Shown: piece by piece, positions 34,577 to 46,232 of the stretch
How positions within the stretch are numbered: position 1 is the stretch's first letter
How the letters are laid out: each line of letters begins with the position of its first letter
DNA from: Streptomyces sp. MP131-18
GTDB taxonomy: Bacteria; Actinomycetota; Actinomycetes; Streptomycetales; Streptomycetaceae
NCBI RefSeq assembly: GCF_001984575.1
Contig: NZ_LZNS01000001.1
Coordinates: 7,083,012-7,147,011, forward strand
Direction: 5' to 3'
DNA: 64,000 bases
The notes under the pieces: model-generated
The model's input: only the letters and a program-made list of their open reading frames with translations
Databases searched by the model: none
Told to the model about the DNA's origin: nothing
Translations under genes and position numbers: made by a program

Positions 34577-34593
34577 GTTCGGCATTGTCGAAC
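34577..34593. promoter_or_regulatory. Putative GylR autoregulatory operator
   Basis: GTTCGGCATTGTCGAAC: palindromic ends GTTCG/CGAAC around a 7-bp centre, 40 bp before gylR, nearly identical to the site before glpF. Confidence 0.6.
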
Positions 34594-34686
34594 ACGAGCG
34601 GGTCATGCCGATAGCCCCCGGGGGCGAATTGAGTGTACGGCGGTCCCGGGACCTGCGGTGTCTCCCAATCCGGCGTCCCCGGCCGT

Positions 34687-34692
34687 TAGGCT
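34687..34692 (+). promoter_or_regulatory. -10 element of metH
   Basis: TAGGCT 66 nt before the metH ATG. No cobalamin riboswitch signature was found in the short leader; the -35 region is weak. Confidence 0.4.
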
Positions 34693-34757
34693 GACTCGGT
34701 GCGCTCCGTCACGGAGGCCGCATAGCCGACAGCCGTCGCACCCCAGGGAGCAATTCC

Positions 34758-38270
<3,513 letters not shown>

Positions 38271-38332
38271 CCCGTGCGAGTGATATGGGGCGGCGGCAGT
38301 TTTTGCGCCGACGTAGACTGATCGGTCCGGTA

Positions 38333-38366
38333 CAGGCCGGCCGTCCCGCCGCGGACGGCCGGCCTG
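38333..38366 (+). terminator. Stem-loop after metH
   Basis: CAGGCCGGCCGTCC (38333-38346) pairs perfectly with 38353-38366 around a 6-nt loop, between metH and the HAD gene. Confidence 0.75.
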
Positions 38367-38391
38367 CTCGCCCCCATGGAGGTGCGCGCGG

Positions 38392-39126
38392 ATGACGAGT
38401 TCCCTGTTGGCCGTCGACACGGCCGTGCCCGCAGGGCCCGGCCCTCAGGCCGTTCTGCTGGACATGGACGGCACGCTGGTCGACACCGAGGGCTTCTGGT
38501 GGGACGCCGAGTGCGAGGTCTTCGAGGCCCTGGGCCACCAGCTGGCCGAGGAGCACCGCGAGGTCGTCGTCGGCGGCCCCATGACCCGCAGCGCCGGCTA
38601 CCTCATCGAGGTGACCGGCGCGGACATCACGCTCGACGAGCTGCGCCTCCTGCTCAACGCAACGTTCCTGCGCCGCCTGGAGGCCGGCGTCCCCCTGATG
38701 CCCGGCGCCCGCAGGCTGCTGACCGAACTGGCCGCCCACCGGGTGCCCACCGCGCTGGTCTCCGCCTCGCACCGCACCGTCATCGACCGCATCCTCGGCT
38801 CCCTGGGGCCCGAGTACTTCGCGGTCACCGTCGCGGGCGACGAGCTGCCCCGCACCAAGCCGCACCCCGATCCCTACCTCACCGCGGCCACCCGCCTCGG
38901 CGCCGACCCGGCACGCTGCGTCGCCGTCGAGGACACGGTCACCGGCGTTGCCTCCGCCGAGGCGGCCGGCTGCCGCGTCGTGGCCGTGCCCTCGGTCGCG
39001 CCCATCCCCGCCGCCGCCGGGCGAACCCTGGTGCGCACGCTGGAGGAGGTCGACCTCGCGCTCCTGCGCGCCGTCGCCGCCGCCCCGGCCCCCGGAGGAA
39101 CGCCCGCCAGGACAGTCCGCCCATGA
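38392..39126 (+). CDS. HAD-superfamily phosphatase, 244 aa
   Basis: HAD motif I LLDMDGTLVDTE (Asp24 nucleophile, Asp26), a helical cap, motif II TALVSAS, motif III Lys in PRTKPHPDPYL and motif IV VAVEDTVTGVASAEAAG place it with beta-phosphoglucomutase-like phosphatases. GGAGG precedes the ATG at 38392. Its stop overlaps the start of the downstream solute-binding protein (ATGA). Substrate unknown; probably a small phosphorylated metabolite. Confidence 0.88.
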   Translation: MTSSLLAVDTAVPAGPGPQAVLLDMDGTLVDTEGFWWDAECEVFEALGHQLAEEHREVVVGGPMTRSAGYLIEVTGADITLDELRLLLNATFLRRLEAGVPLMPGARRLLTELAAHRVPTALVSASHRTVIDRILGSLGPEYFAVTVAGDELPRTKPHPDPYLTAATRLGADPARCVAVEDTVTGVASAEAAGCRVVAVPSVAPIPAAAGRTLVRTLEEVDLALLRAVAAAPAPGGTPARTVRP

Positions 39127-40781
39127 CCCACCCCGCCGGCGGATCGCCGCCGCGCGCGGCCGCCCGGCGGGAGCGCCCCTTACGCGAACGTGCCACCCGG
39201 GTGGCTCTGCCGCTCGCCTGCGGCCTGCTCGCCGCGCTGTTCCTTGGCCGTCACCTCGGCGGCGAGGACGCCCCGGTCCTGGACGAGCGGGTCGTGGTGG
39301 GCACCACCGAGGAGATCGCCGCCGTCGACCCCGCCGCCGGCGGCGGGCCCGGCAGTGCCGTGCTCCTGGACAACGTCTTCCAGTCGCTGCTCGCTTTCCC
39401 GCCGGGCCGGACCGAACCGCAGCCCGACGCGGCCGAAAAATGCGGCTTCACCGACCGCGTCAGCCGCCGCTTCACCTGCACCCTCCGTGACGACCTGACG
39501 TTCACGAGCGGCGAACGGCTGACCGCGGCGGCCGTCAAGTTCTCCTTCGACAGGACGCTGCGCATCGAAGCCCCGGGCGGCCCGGCCGCGCTGCTGTCCT
39601 CGATCGACCGCATCGAGACCCCGGACGAGGAGACGGTCACCTTCCACCTCGGCCGGCCCGACGCGACCTTCCCGCAGAAGATCGCCTCCGCCGCGGGGGC
39701 CATCGTCGATCCCGGTGCCTACCCCGCCGACGCCCTGCGCACCGACGGCGGCGCCACCGGCTCCGGCCCCTACCGGCTGGAGCGGCTCACCCGGGACGAG
39801 GCCGTCCTCTCCCTCAACACCGACTACCGCGGCCCCGCCGTCGCCCGGAACACCGGCGTCACCCTCCGCCTCTTCCACGGCGACCGGGCGGCGCTGCGGG
39901 CGGCCCTGGCAGCCGGCGAGGTCCACGTCGCCCGCGGCCTCGGCAGCGCGGACCTCGCGGGCCTCGCTGTCCTTGAGCCGCCCGCCGCGGCGGGCGGCGG
40001 CGGCCCCAAGACGGTCGACGGCACCGGCGCCGCTGCCCTGCACCTCGCCTTCAACCTGGACGATCCGGTCGCGGGCCGGCCTGGCGTCCGCCGTGCCGTC
40101 GCTCACCTCGTCGACCGCGCCGCCCTGATCGAGGACGTGCGGCCGCGCACCGCCGAGCCCCTGTATTCCGTCGTCCCGGCCGGGATTCCCGGGCACACCC
40201 CCTCGTTCCTCGACGCCTACGGAGACGAGCCGCGGCGCGACCGTGCCGAGGCGGCGCTGCGCGAGGCGGGCATCACCGAGCCCGTCGCGCTGACGCTGTG
40301 GATCACCCCCGACCGTCACGGCCCGGAAACGGAGGCGGCGTTCGAGCACCTCGCCGCCCGGCTGAACGCCAGCGGCCTGTTCGACGCGCAGGTCACGAGC
40401 GTGGCCGCCGACACATTCGAACGGGGGGTGGCGGACGGCTCGTTCGGCGCCTTCGCGCACGGCCGGGCGCCCCAGTACCCGGATGCGGACGCCTATACCG
40501 TCCCCTACTTCGGCACCGGCGGGCTGCTCACCGGCGGCTACGCCGCGCCGCGCGTGACCGAGGAGCTGATCCCGCGCACGGAGCGGCAGGGCGACCGCGG
40601 CGCGACCGCTGAGGACTTCGCCGCGCTCCAGGACATCGTGGCCGAGGACCTGCCGCTCATCCCGCTGTGGCAGACCAGGCAGTACGCCGTCGCCGGCGAG
40701 AACGTCACCGGGCTCCCCTGGGCCCTCGACCGCACGGACGTCTTCCGCCTGTGGGAGATCGCCCGCACGCCGCAGGACTGA
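39123..40781 (+). CDS. ABC transporter solute-binding protein, family 5 type, 552 aa
   Basis: A peptide/nickel-class substrate-binding protein: an N-terminal membrane anchor (VALPLACGLLAALFLG, without a canonical lipobox), then VVGTTEEIAAVDPAAG, LTFTSGERLTAAAVKFSFD and GSGPYRLERLTRDEAVL of the SBP_bac_5 fold. No permease or ATPase gene accompanies it, so it must share a transporter or act otherwise. The ATG at 39123 overlaps the HAD stop by four bases, implying coupling to that phosphatase. Confidence 0.85.
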   Translation: MTHPAGGSPPRAAARRERPLRERATRVALPLACGLLAALFLGRHLGGEDAPVLDERVVVGTTEEIAAVDPAAGGGPGSAVLLDNVFQSLLAFPPGRTEPQPDAAEKCGFTDRVSRRFTCTLRDDLTFTSGERLTAAAVKFSFDRTLRIEAPGGPAALLSSIDRIETPDEETVTFHLGRPDATFPQKIASAAGAIVDPGAYPADALRTDGGATGSGPYRLERLTRDEAVLSLNTDYRGPAVARNTGVTLRLFHGDRAALRAALAAGEVHVARGLGSADLAGLAVLEPPAAAGGGGPKTVDGTGAAALHLAFNLDDPVAGRPGVRRAVAHLVDRAALIEDVRPRTAEPLYSVVPAGIPGHTPSFLDAYGDEPRRDRAEAALREAGITEPVALTLWITPDRHGPETEAAFEHLAARLNASGLFDAQVTSVAADTFERGVADGSFGAFAHGRAPQYPDADAYTVPYFGTGGLLTGGYAAPRVTEELIPRTERQGDRGATAEDFAALQDIVAEDLPLIPLWQTRQYAVAGENVTGLPWALDRTDVFRLWEIARTPQD

Positions 40782-40787
40782 CCGGCC

Positions 40788-41456
40788 TCAGCTGCCCGGC
40801 CGCACCAGACCGCTCTCGTACGCGAACACGGCCGCCTGCACCCGGTCCCGCAGGCCCAGCTTCGTCAGCACGTGTCCCACATGCGTCTTCACCGTGGTCT
40901 CGCTCACGAACAGGTCGGCCGCGATCTCCGCGTTCGACAGGCCGCGTGCCACCAGCTTCAGCACCTCGACCTCGCGGTCCGTCAGCGTGTGCAGCGCGTC
41001 CGGCACCGGCTCGTCGCCCGACGGCAGCTTCTCCGCGTACATGTCCAGCAGCCGCCGGGTGACGCTCGGCGCGAGCATCGCCTCGCCCGCCGCGACCACC
41101 CGGATGGCCTGCACCAGCTCCGCCGCCGGCGCGTCCTTCAGCAGGAACCCGCTGGCACCGGCCCGCAGCGCCTCGACCACGTACTCGTCCAGGTCGAACG
41201 TGGTCAGCACCAGTACCTTCACCGGGCCGTCCTTCGCCGGGCCCGTGATCTGCCGCGTCGCCTCCACCCCGTCCATCCGCGGCATGCGAATGTCCATCAG
41301 CACCACGTCCGGCTGGAGCGCCCGCACCTGGTCAAGCGCCTGAAGACCGTCCCCGGCCTCCCCGACGACGGCGAGGTCCTGCTCCGCCTCCAGGATCATC
41401 CTGAACCCGGTGCGCAGCAGCGGCTGGTCGTCGACCAGCAGAACGCGGATCGGCAT
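40788..41456 (-). CDS. NarL/FixJ-type response regulator, 222 aa
   Basis: The receiver domain (1-120) has the acidic pocket VDDQ (Asp9/10), phospho-acceptor Asp55 in LMDIRMPRMDG, switch Thr in VLTTFD and Lys in FLLKDAP. A LuxR-type HTH (about 155-215) reads LTDREVEVLKLVARGLSNAE and FVSETTVKTHV. ATG at 41456 is used; the longer upstream frame is not coding-like. No sensor kinase gene is adjacent, so it is an orphan in this window. It converges on the solute-binding protein gene. Confidence 0.9.
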   Translation of the reverse strand: MPIRVLLVDDQPLLRTGFRMILEAEQDLAVVGEAGDGLQALDQVRALQPDVVLMDIRMPRMDGVEATRQITGPAKDGPVKVLVLTTFDLDEYVVEALRAGASGFLLKDAPAAELVQAIRVVAAGEAMLAPSVTRRLLDMYAEKLPSGDEPVPDALHTLTDREVEVLKLVARGLSNAEIAADLFVSETTVKTHVGHVLTKLGLRDRVQAAVFAYESGLVRPGS

Positions 41457-41519
41457 GAAGGCACCCTTCGGTCGGGGGAGGACGGCCCGAGACGCCGGTG
41501 GCCGCGCCCCCATTCTGGC

Positions 41520-42515
41520 TCACGGCGCAGCGGCCCCCGCGCCCGGGAGCCCGCCCGCACTCCCGACGCCGTCCGTATCCGCGCCGTCCGCGTCCGCCTT
41601 CGCCTCCGGCGCCGCCTGCGGCGGCACCGCGAGCGGCAGCTGATCCTGGACCAGCAGCGGGTAGGGCGGGGGAGTGCCGCCGAACTCGGGGCAGCGCGAG
41701 CGGTGGTCGCACCAGTCGCACAGCCGGCCGGGGCTCGGCCGCCAGTCACCGCTCTCCGTCGCCCGCCGGATCGCCTCCCACAGCGCGAGCAGCTTGCGCT
41801 CCACCCCGCGCAGATCGGCCTCGTCCGGGTCGTACGTCAGCACGTCGCCGCTGCCCAGGTACACCAGCTGGAGCCGCCGCGGAACGGCCCCCCGCAGCCG
41901 CCACAGCACCAGCGCGTAGAACTTCATCTGGAACAGCGCTTCCCCGGCGAACTCCGCGCGCGGGGCCCGCCCCGTCTTGTAGTCGACGATCCGCACCTCG
42001 CCGGTGGGTGCCACGTCCACCCGGTCGATCACCCCGCGCAGCCGCAGCCCCGAGTCCAGCCGCGTCTCCACGAACAGCTCCCGCTCCGCCGGCTCGAGCC
42101 GCGCCGGGTCCTCAAGGGTGAACCACCGCTCGACCAACTCCTCGGCCTCCGTGAGCCACTTGGCCAGCCGCTCGGCGTCGACCTGCGGTGCCTGCGCCCC
42201 ATCGCCCTCCGCCGGCTCCGCCGCGCCGCCGTCCTCAGGCGCGAACAGCCGGGCCAGCTCGGGCCGCCGCGTCAGCAGCCGCTGCCACTCGCGCACCACG
42301 AGCGAACGGGCCCGCCGCGCGCTGCGCTCCCCGGCCGGTGCGTCGAAGACGCGCTCGAGGACCGCGTGCACCACCGTCCCCCGCGTCGCCGCGGCACTCG
42401 GCTCCTCGGGCAGTTTGTCGATCACCCGGAAGCGGTAAAGCAGGGGACACTGCATGAAGTCGGCAGCCCGGGAAGGAGAAAGAGAGTGGGGCGGCGCCGC
42501 GGAAGACCCAGTCAT
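41520..42515 (-). CDS. RecB-family PD-(D/E)XK nuclease with probable Fe-S cluster, 331 aa
   Basis: Begins SLSPSRAADFMQCPLLYRFR, with GVIDRVDVAP and IVDYKTG carrying the Asp and Asp-x-Lys of the nuclease core. Cys in MQCPLLY together with CDWCDHRSRC near the C-terminus makes the four-cysteine pattern of AddB/Cas4-like iron-sulfur nucleases. The C-terminal 45 residues are Ala-rich and disordered. ATG at 42515 is chosen because the family begins with this motif. A conserved Streptomyces gene, likely in DNA end processing; partner unknown. Confidence 0.85.
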   Translation of the reverse strand: MTGSSAAPPHSLSPSRAADFMQCPLLYRFRVIDKLPEEPSAAATRGTVVHAVLERVFDAPAGERSARRARSLVVREWQRLLTRRPELARLFAPEDGGAAEPAEGDGAQAPQVDAERLAKWLTEAEELVERWFTLEDPARLEPAERELFVETRLDSGLRLRGVIDRVDVAPTGEVRIVDYKTGRAPRAEFAGEALFQMKFYALVLWRLRGAVPRRLQLVYLGSGDVLTYDPDEADLRGVERKLLALWEAIRRATESGDWRPSPGRLCDWCDHRSRCPEFGGTPPPYPLLVQDQLPLAVPPQAAPEAKADADGADTDGVGSAGGLPGAGAAAP

Positions 42516-42614
42516 GGAACGAACCCTACGGCGCGTCACTGACAGACAGCGGCATACCATCGACTCCGGGCCCGGGGCACGGCATGATCGGGCTTAACGC
42601 GACGAGGGGAACCG

Positions 42615-43868
42615 GTGGGAGACTCGGACAGCGACCGGACAGCGCGCTCCGGGGCCCAGGAGGCTCGGGACGACGAGCAGCGGCGCCCCAAGGAGGGCGG
42701 CGGGGGCATCCTGATGGGCCGGGTGTTCGGCGTTCCGGTCTACGTCGCTCCCAGCTGGTTCCTGGTCGCCGCACTCATCACCTGGTTCTTCGGCAATCAG
42801 CTCGACCGGGTCCTGCCGGAGCTCGGCGGCAGCCGTTATCTGGTCTCCCTCTTCTTCGCCGTCGCCTTCTACGCCTCCGTGCTGGTTCACGAGCTGGCCC
42901 ACACCCTGGCCGCGGTCCGCTTCGACCTGCCCGTGCGGCGCATCCAGCTCCAGTTCTTCGGCGGCGTCTCGGAGATCGAGAAGGAGTCCCAGACCCCGGG
43001 CCGTGAGTTCGTCCTGGCCGGCGTCGGCCCGCTGCTCTCCCTCGTCCTCGCCGGCGTCTTCTACGTCGGCATGCTGGCCGTGGAGTCCGGCACCGTACCC
43101 GGCGTCCTGCTGGCCGGCCTGATGATCTCCAACCTCATCGTCGCCGTCTTCAACCTGCTCCCCGGCCTGCCCCTGGACGGCGGCCGGATGCTGCGCGCCG
43201 TCGTATGGAAGCTCTCGGGCAGCCCGATGACCGGCACCGTCGCCGCGGCGTGGACCGGGCGCGTGCTGGCCATCGTCGTGCTCATCGGCTTCCCGCTGGC
43301 CACGCACATGGGCTCGGTCGCCGACCGCGACTCGTTCTCCGGGCTCCAGTCCCTGACCGACGCGCTGCTCGCCGCCATCCTCGCCGCCATCATCTGGACC
43401 GGCGCGGGCAACAGCCTGCGCATGGCCCGCCTCCGCGAGCGCCTGCCCGCGCTCAACGCCCGCGCCCTCACCCGCAGGGCCGTCCCCGTGAGCCCGGAGA
43501 CCCCGCTCTCCGAGGCGCTGCGCCGGGCGAACGACGCGGGCGCCCGGGCCCTCGTCGTGGTGGACGGCCAGGGGACGCCGCAGTCCGTGGTGCGGGAGTC
43601 GGGCATCGCCGGCGTTCCGCAGCACCGCAGGCCGTGGGTCGCGGTGAGCACACTCGCCCAGGACCTGACCGAGGGCATGCGGGTGCCCGCCGACCTCACC
43701 GGCGAGGGACTGCTCGACCGGCTGCGGGCCACCCCGGCCACCGAGTACCTGGTCGTCGAGGAGACCGGCGAGATCTACGGTGTGCTCTCGACGAGCGACG
43801 TCGAACGGGCCTTCATCGACGCCATGGCCCGTCCGGCCGCCTCCCCCCGGCCGCGGTCGGCGCCGTGA
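42615..43868 (+). CDS. Site-2 protease family (M50) membrane protein, 417 aa
   Basis: An intramembrane zinc metalloprotease: HELAH at 92-96 in VLVHELAHTLAAV and the third zinc ligand in NLLPGLPLDGGRM (Asp188). Six or so transmembrane helices are visible between 40 and 275; residues 290-405 form a CBS-like cytosolic domain (VVDGQGTPQSVV, LVVEETGEIYGVLSTSDVER). The N-terminal 30 residues are charged and disordered. GTG at 42615 follows GAGGGGAACC. Probably cleaves membrane-bound regulators such as anti-sigma factors; substrate unknown. trmI follows after 24 bp. Confidence 0.9.
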   Translation: MGDSDSDRTARSGAQEARDDEQRRPKEGGGGILMGRVFGVPVYVAPSWFLVAALITWFFGNQLDRVLPELGGSRYLVSLFFAVAFYASVLVHELAHTLAAVRFDLPVRRIQLQFFGGVSEIEKESQTPGREFVLAGVGPLLSLVLAGVFYVGMLAVESGTVPGVLLAGLMISNLIVAVFNLLPGLPLDGGRMLRAVVWKLSGSPMTGTVAAAWTGRVLAIVVLIGFPLATHMGSVADRDSFSGLQSLTDALLAAILAAIIWTGAGNSLRMARLRERLPALNARALTRRAVPVSPETPLSEALRRANDAGARALVVVDGQGTPQSVVRESGIAGVPQHRRPWVAVSTLAQDLTEGMRVPADLTGEGLLDRLRATPATEYLVVEETGEIYGVLSTSDVERAFIDAMARPAASPRPRSAP

Positions 43869-43879
43869 CCCGGGTGGAC

Positions 43880-43892
43880 TAGGCTTGCGCCC
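43880..43892 (+). promoter_or_regulatory. Leaderless promoter -10 box of trmI
   Basis: TAGGCT at 43880-43885 ends 7 nt before the ATG at 43893. Confidence 0.6.
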
Positions 43893-44792
43893 ATGTCCGA
43901 ACCGACCGGTGCCGCCCGCCGTCGTGGGCCCTTCAAGGTCGGGGACCAGGTTCAGCTCACCGACCCCAAGGGACGCCACTACACGTTCACGCTCGAAGCA
44001 GGGAAGAGCTTCCACACCCACAAGGGCGCCTTCCCGCACGACGAGCTGATCGGTGCCCCCGAGGGGACCGTCGTCCGCACCACCGGAAACGTCGCCTACC
44101 TCGCGCTGCGCCCCCTGCTCCCCGACTACGTCCTGTCCATGCCGCGCGGCGCCGCCGTGGTCTACCCCAAGGACGCCGGGCAGATCCTCGCCATGGCCGA
44201 CATCTTCGCGGGGGCCCGCGTCGTGGAGGCGGGCGTCGGCTCCGGCTCCCTCAGCACGTTCCTGCTGCGGGCCATCGGGGACCAGGGCATGCTGCACTCC
44301 TACGAACGGCGGGCCGACTTCGCCCAGATCGCGCAGGACAATGTCGCCCGCTACTTCGGCGAGCCGCACCCCGCCTGGCAGTTGACGGTCGGTGACCTTC
44401 AGGACCACCTGTCCGACACCGACGTCGACCGCGTCATCCTCGACATGCTGGCGCCCTGGGAGTGCCTGGACGCCGTCTCCAAAGCCCTGGTGCCCGGCGG
44501 CATCGTGTGCGCCTACGTCGCCACCACCACGCAACTGGCGCGCACGGTCGAGAGCATCCGCGAGCACGGCACGTTCAACGAGCCGCGCGCCTGGGAGACC
44601 ATGGTCCGCACCTGGCACGTCGAGGGCCTTGCCGTGCGCCCCGACCACCGCATGATCGGCCACACCGGCTTCCTGCTGACCGCCCGGCGCCTCGCCGACG
44701 GCGTCACGCCGCCCCTGCGCCGCCGCCGTCCCGCGCCCGGCGCCTACGGCTCCGACTACACCGGGCCCGGCTCGGGCAGCGGCTCCGACTGA
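43893..44792 (+). CDS. trmI: tRNA (adenine-58-N1)-methyltransferase, 299 aa
   Basis: Methylates A58 in the T loop of tRNAs. An N-terminal beta barrel (GPFKVGDQVQLTDPKGRHYT, SFHTHKGAFPHDELIG) precedes the Rossmann methyltransferase domain with motif I VVEAGVGSGSLSTFLLRA and VDRVILDMLAPWECL. Length and plan match actinobacterial TrmI, which acts as a homotetramer. In many actinomycetes this gene lies just upstream of the proteasome ATPase, as here. Confidence 0.93.
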   Translation: MSEPTGAARRRGPFKVGDQVQLTDPKGRHYTFTLEAGKSFHTHKGAFPHDELIGAPEGTVVRTTGNVAYLALRPLLPDYVLSMPRGAAVVYPKDAGQILAMADIFAGARVVEAGVGSGSLSTFLLRAIGDQGMLHSYERRADFAQIAQDNVARYFGEPHPAWQLTVGDLQDHLSDTDVDRVILDMLAPWECLDAVSKALVPGGIVCAYVATTTQLARTVESIREHGTFNEPRAWETMVRTWHVEGLAVRPDHRMIGHTGFLLTARRLADGVTPPLRRRRPAPGAYGSDYTGPGSGSGSD

Positions 44793-44920
44793 CCCGCGCC
44801 GCGCGTGGGGGACCCCGCCGTCGGGTGCGGGTGTGAGATATGGCACGATGCCGGAGCCTGCCGACGGGCGGGTCCCGGCACCGTTCCGTTCCTCCTCCGC
44901 TGTCCTTTGGAGTCCCCCAC

Positions 44921-45484
44921 GTGCAGCTCCCGGCAGGCCACGGCACCTCCGACCTTCCGCACACCCGGGCCGGCGCACGGCACTGGCTGATCACCGCGCT
45001 CGCGCTGGCAGCCGTGACGGCCGCCGCCGCCCTCGTCCAGCCCTCGGGCGCCACCGCCACCCAGGAGGGCCCCAGCGGCGGCCCCGACCCGGCCCGCGCC
45101 TCCTACCCGGTGGACTGCGGCCCGCTCGGCGTCGTGGTCGCGGACCGCGTCGAGGTCGACCTCGACGCGGACGGCAGGGCCGAGACGGTGGCCGTCGTCC
45201 ACTGCGACGCCGGCTCCGGCACGCCGCCGCACGGCGTGTACGTCCTGGCGCACCCCACCGAGGAGGACGGGGCGCCGCGCGTTGCGGAGACCCTGGTGGA
45301 CCCGGGGGAGCGCATGACGGTGGACGGGCTCGGCATCGACGGGGGAACGATCTCGGCGCGGTTGCTGGGCTACTCCGCACCCGAGGTACCCAGGTGCTGC
45401 CCGGATATGCGCCGCGACGTCAGCTGGGCGTGGCAGGACGGGCGGCTCGAACTGACGGTGGCGCCCGCCCCCAACAGCGTCTGA
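44921..45484 (+). CDS. Secreted or membrane-anchored hypothetical protein, 187 aa
   Basis: GTG at 44921 is preceded by GGAG about 9 nt upstream. A hydrophobic segment (HWLITALALAAVTAAAAL, residues 22-40) can be a signal peptide or anchor. The mature part has YPVDCGPLGVVVADRVEVDL, DADGRAETVAVVHCDAG and PEVPRCCPDMRRDVSW, four cysteines likely paired outside the cell. The pattern VDLDADGRAETV recalls FG-GAP/VCBS-like calcium repeats. Function unknown. A MITE-like element follows 29 bp after the stop. Confidence 0.7.
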   Translation: MQLPAGHGTSDLPHTRAGARHWLITALALAAVTAAAALVQPSGATATQEGPSGGPDPARASYPVDCGPLGVVVADRVEVDLDADGRAETVAVVHCDAGSGTPPHGVYVLAHPTEEDGAPRVAETLVDPGERMTVDGLGIDGGTISARLLGYSAPEVPRCCPDMRRDVSWAWQDGRLELTVAPAPNSV

Positions 45485-45512
45485 ACCGTCCGCGGCCCGA
45501 AGGCCAGGACCG

Positions 45513-45682
45513 CTAGGCCCTGTCCGGCCGATCTTGCCGGGCCCGCGACGCCAGCTACGGCACCTCGCTGCGTTACCGAATCGCGCGAATACGGACAGGT
45601 ATGAGCTGCGATCCGGCGCCTTGCGATGCACCGCATCTGACGCCGCGGGCTTATCCGACAAGATCGACAGGACAGGACCTAG
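45513..45682. mobile_element. MITE-like palindromic element with CTAG target duplication
   Basis: The element runs from TAGGCCCTGTCCGG (45514) to GGACAGGACCTA (45681); its first 23 bases match the reverse complement of its last 23 at 19 positions, and the similarity of the arms continues inward, so nearly all of its 168 bp can fold into one hairpin. CTAG is present on both sides (45513-45516, 45679-45682), consistent with a 4-bp duplication as made by IS5-type transposases. It has no coding capacity and must be moved in trans. The right CTAG supplies the stop codon of the ferredoxin gene. Confidence 0.75.
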
Positions 45683-45990
45683 CCGGCGTCCGGGCCGTAC
45701 ACCTCGGTGCGGTCCGCGACGCGGCGTACGTGGATGCACTGGCCGGGGCAGTCCTTGACCGACTCGGTCACGTCACGCAGGAGCGGCAGTGGCACGCGGG
45801 CGGCCGCGCCGGGCTCGGTCAGCAGATCGGCCTCCTCGCCCGGCGGGACGGGCGGCTTCACATAGGCGAGGCCGTCGATGTCCAGCTCGAACACCTCGGG
45901 GGCGTACTGCGCACAGATCCCGTCCCCCGTGCAGAGGTCCTGATCGATCCAGACCTCAAGCTCCTCGGCCGCATCGTTCTGCACGGTCAT
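45679..45990 (-). CDS. Ferredoxin, 103 aa
   Basis: A small acidic ferredoxin of the actinobacterial P450-partner type: WIDQDLCTGDGICAQYAPEV with Cys20 and Cys26, and the second cluster region VKDCPGQCIHV. The loop PPVPPGEEADLLTEPGAA is longer than usual. It probably carries a 3Fe-4S (or 3Fe/4Fe) cluster and donates electrons to a partner oxidase not encoded nearby. ATG at 45990. The TAG stop lies in the target-site copy at the end of the MITE, so the C-terminus (VYGPDAG) may have been shortened or altered by the insertion. Confidence 0.85.
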   Translation of the reverse strand: MTVQNDAAEELEVWIDQDLCTGDGICAQYAPEVFELDIDGLAYVKPPVPPGEEADLLTEPGAAARVPLPLLRDVTESVKDCPGQCIHVRRVADRTEVYGPDAG

Positions 45991-46188
45991 TGGCCTGCCG
46001 TTCCTCGTGGGTGTGCATCAAAGGGAGCCGTCCCTGACGGGTGTTGACCGCTTACGACCATACAGCGGGCAGCTTTCCCCTGAGGCAGGGTGGGTATTTC
46101 CCTGGCGTGAGGGAGTGCGCAAGGGTGAAGATCGGACACACCCCGACCGTCTTTGTGATCTAGGGGTTTCGAACTGCACCGGTCCAGG

Positions 46189-46194
46189 TAGGGT
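46189..46194 (+). promoter_or_regulatory. -10 element of the arc gene
   Basis: TAGGGT at 46189-46194 with TTTCGA 16 bp upstream; GGAGGAGG at 46217-46224 then serves the GTG at 46233. Confidence 0.5.
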
Positions 46195-46232
46195 CTGGAA
46201 GCGTCCAGCTCCCCTTGGAGGAGGTGAGGACC

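Noticed and set aside
34593..34757. Cobalamin riboswitch before metH
   Set aside because: The leader is short and I saw no B12-box-like conserved core; only a TAGGCT box.
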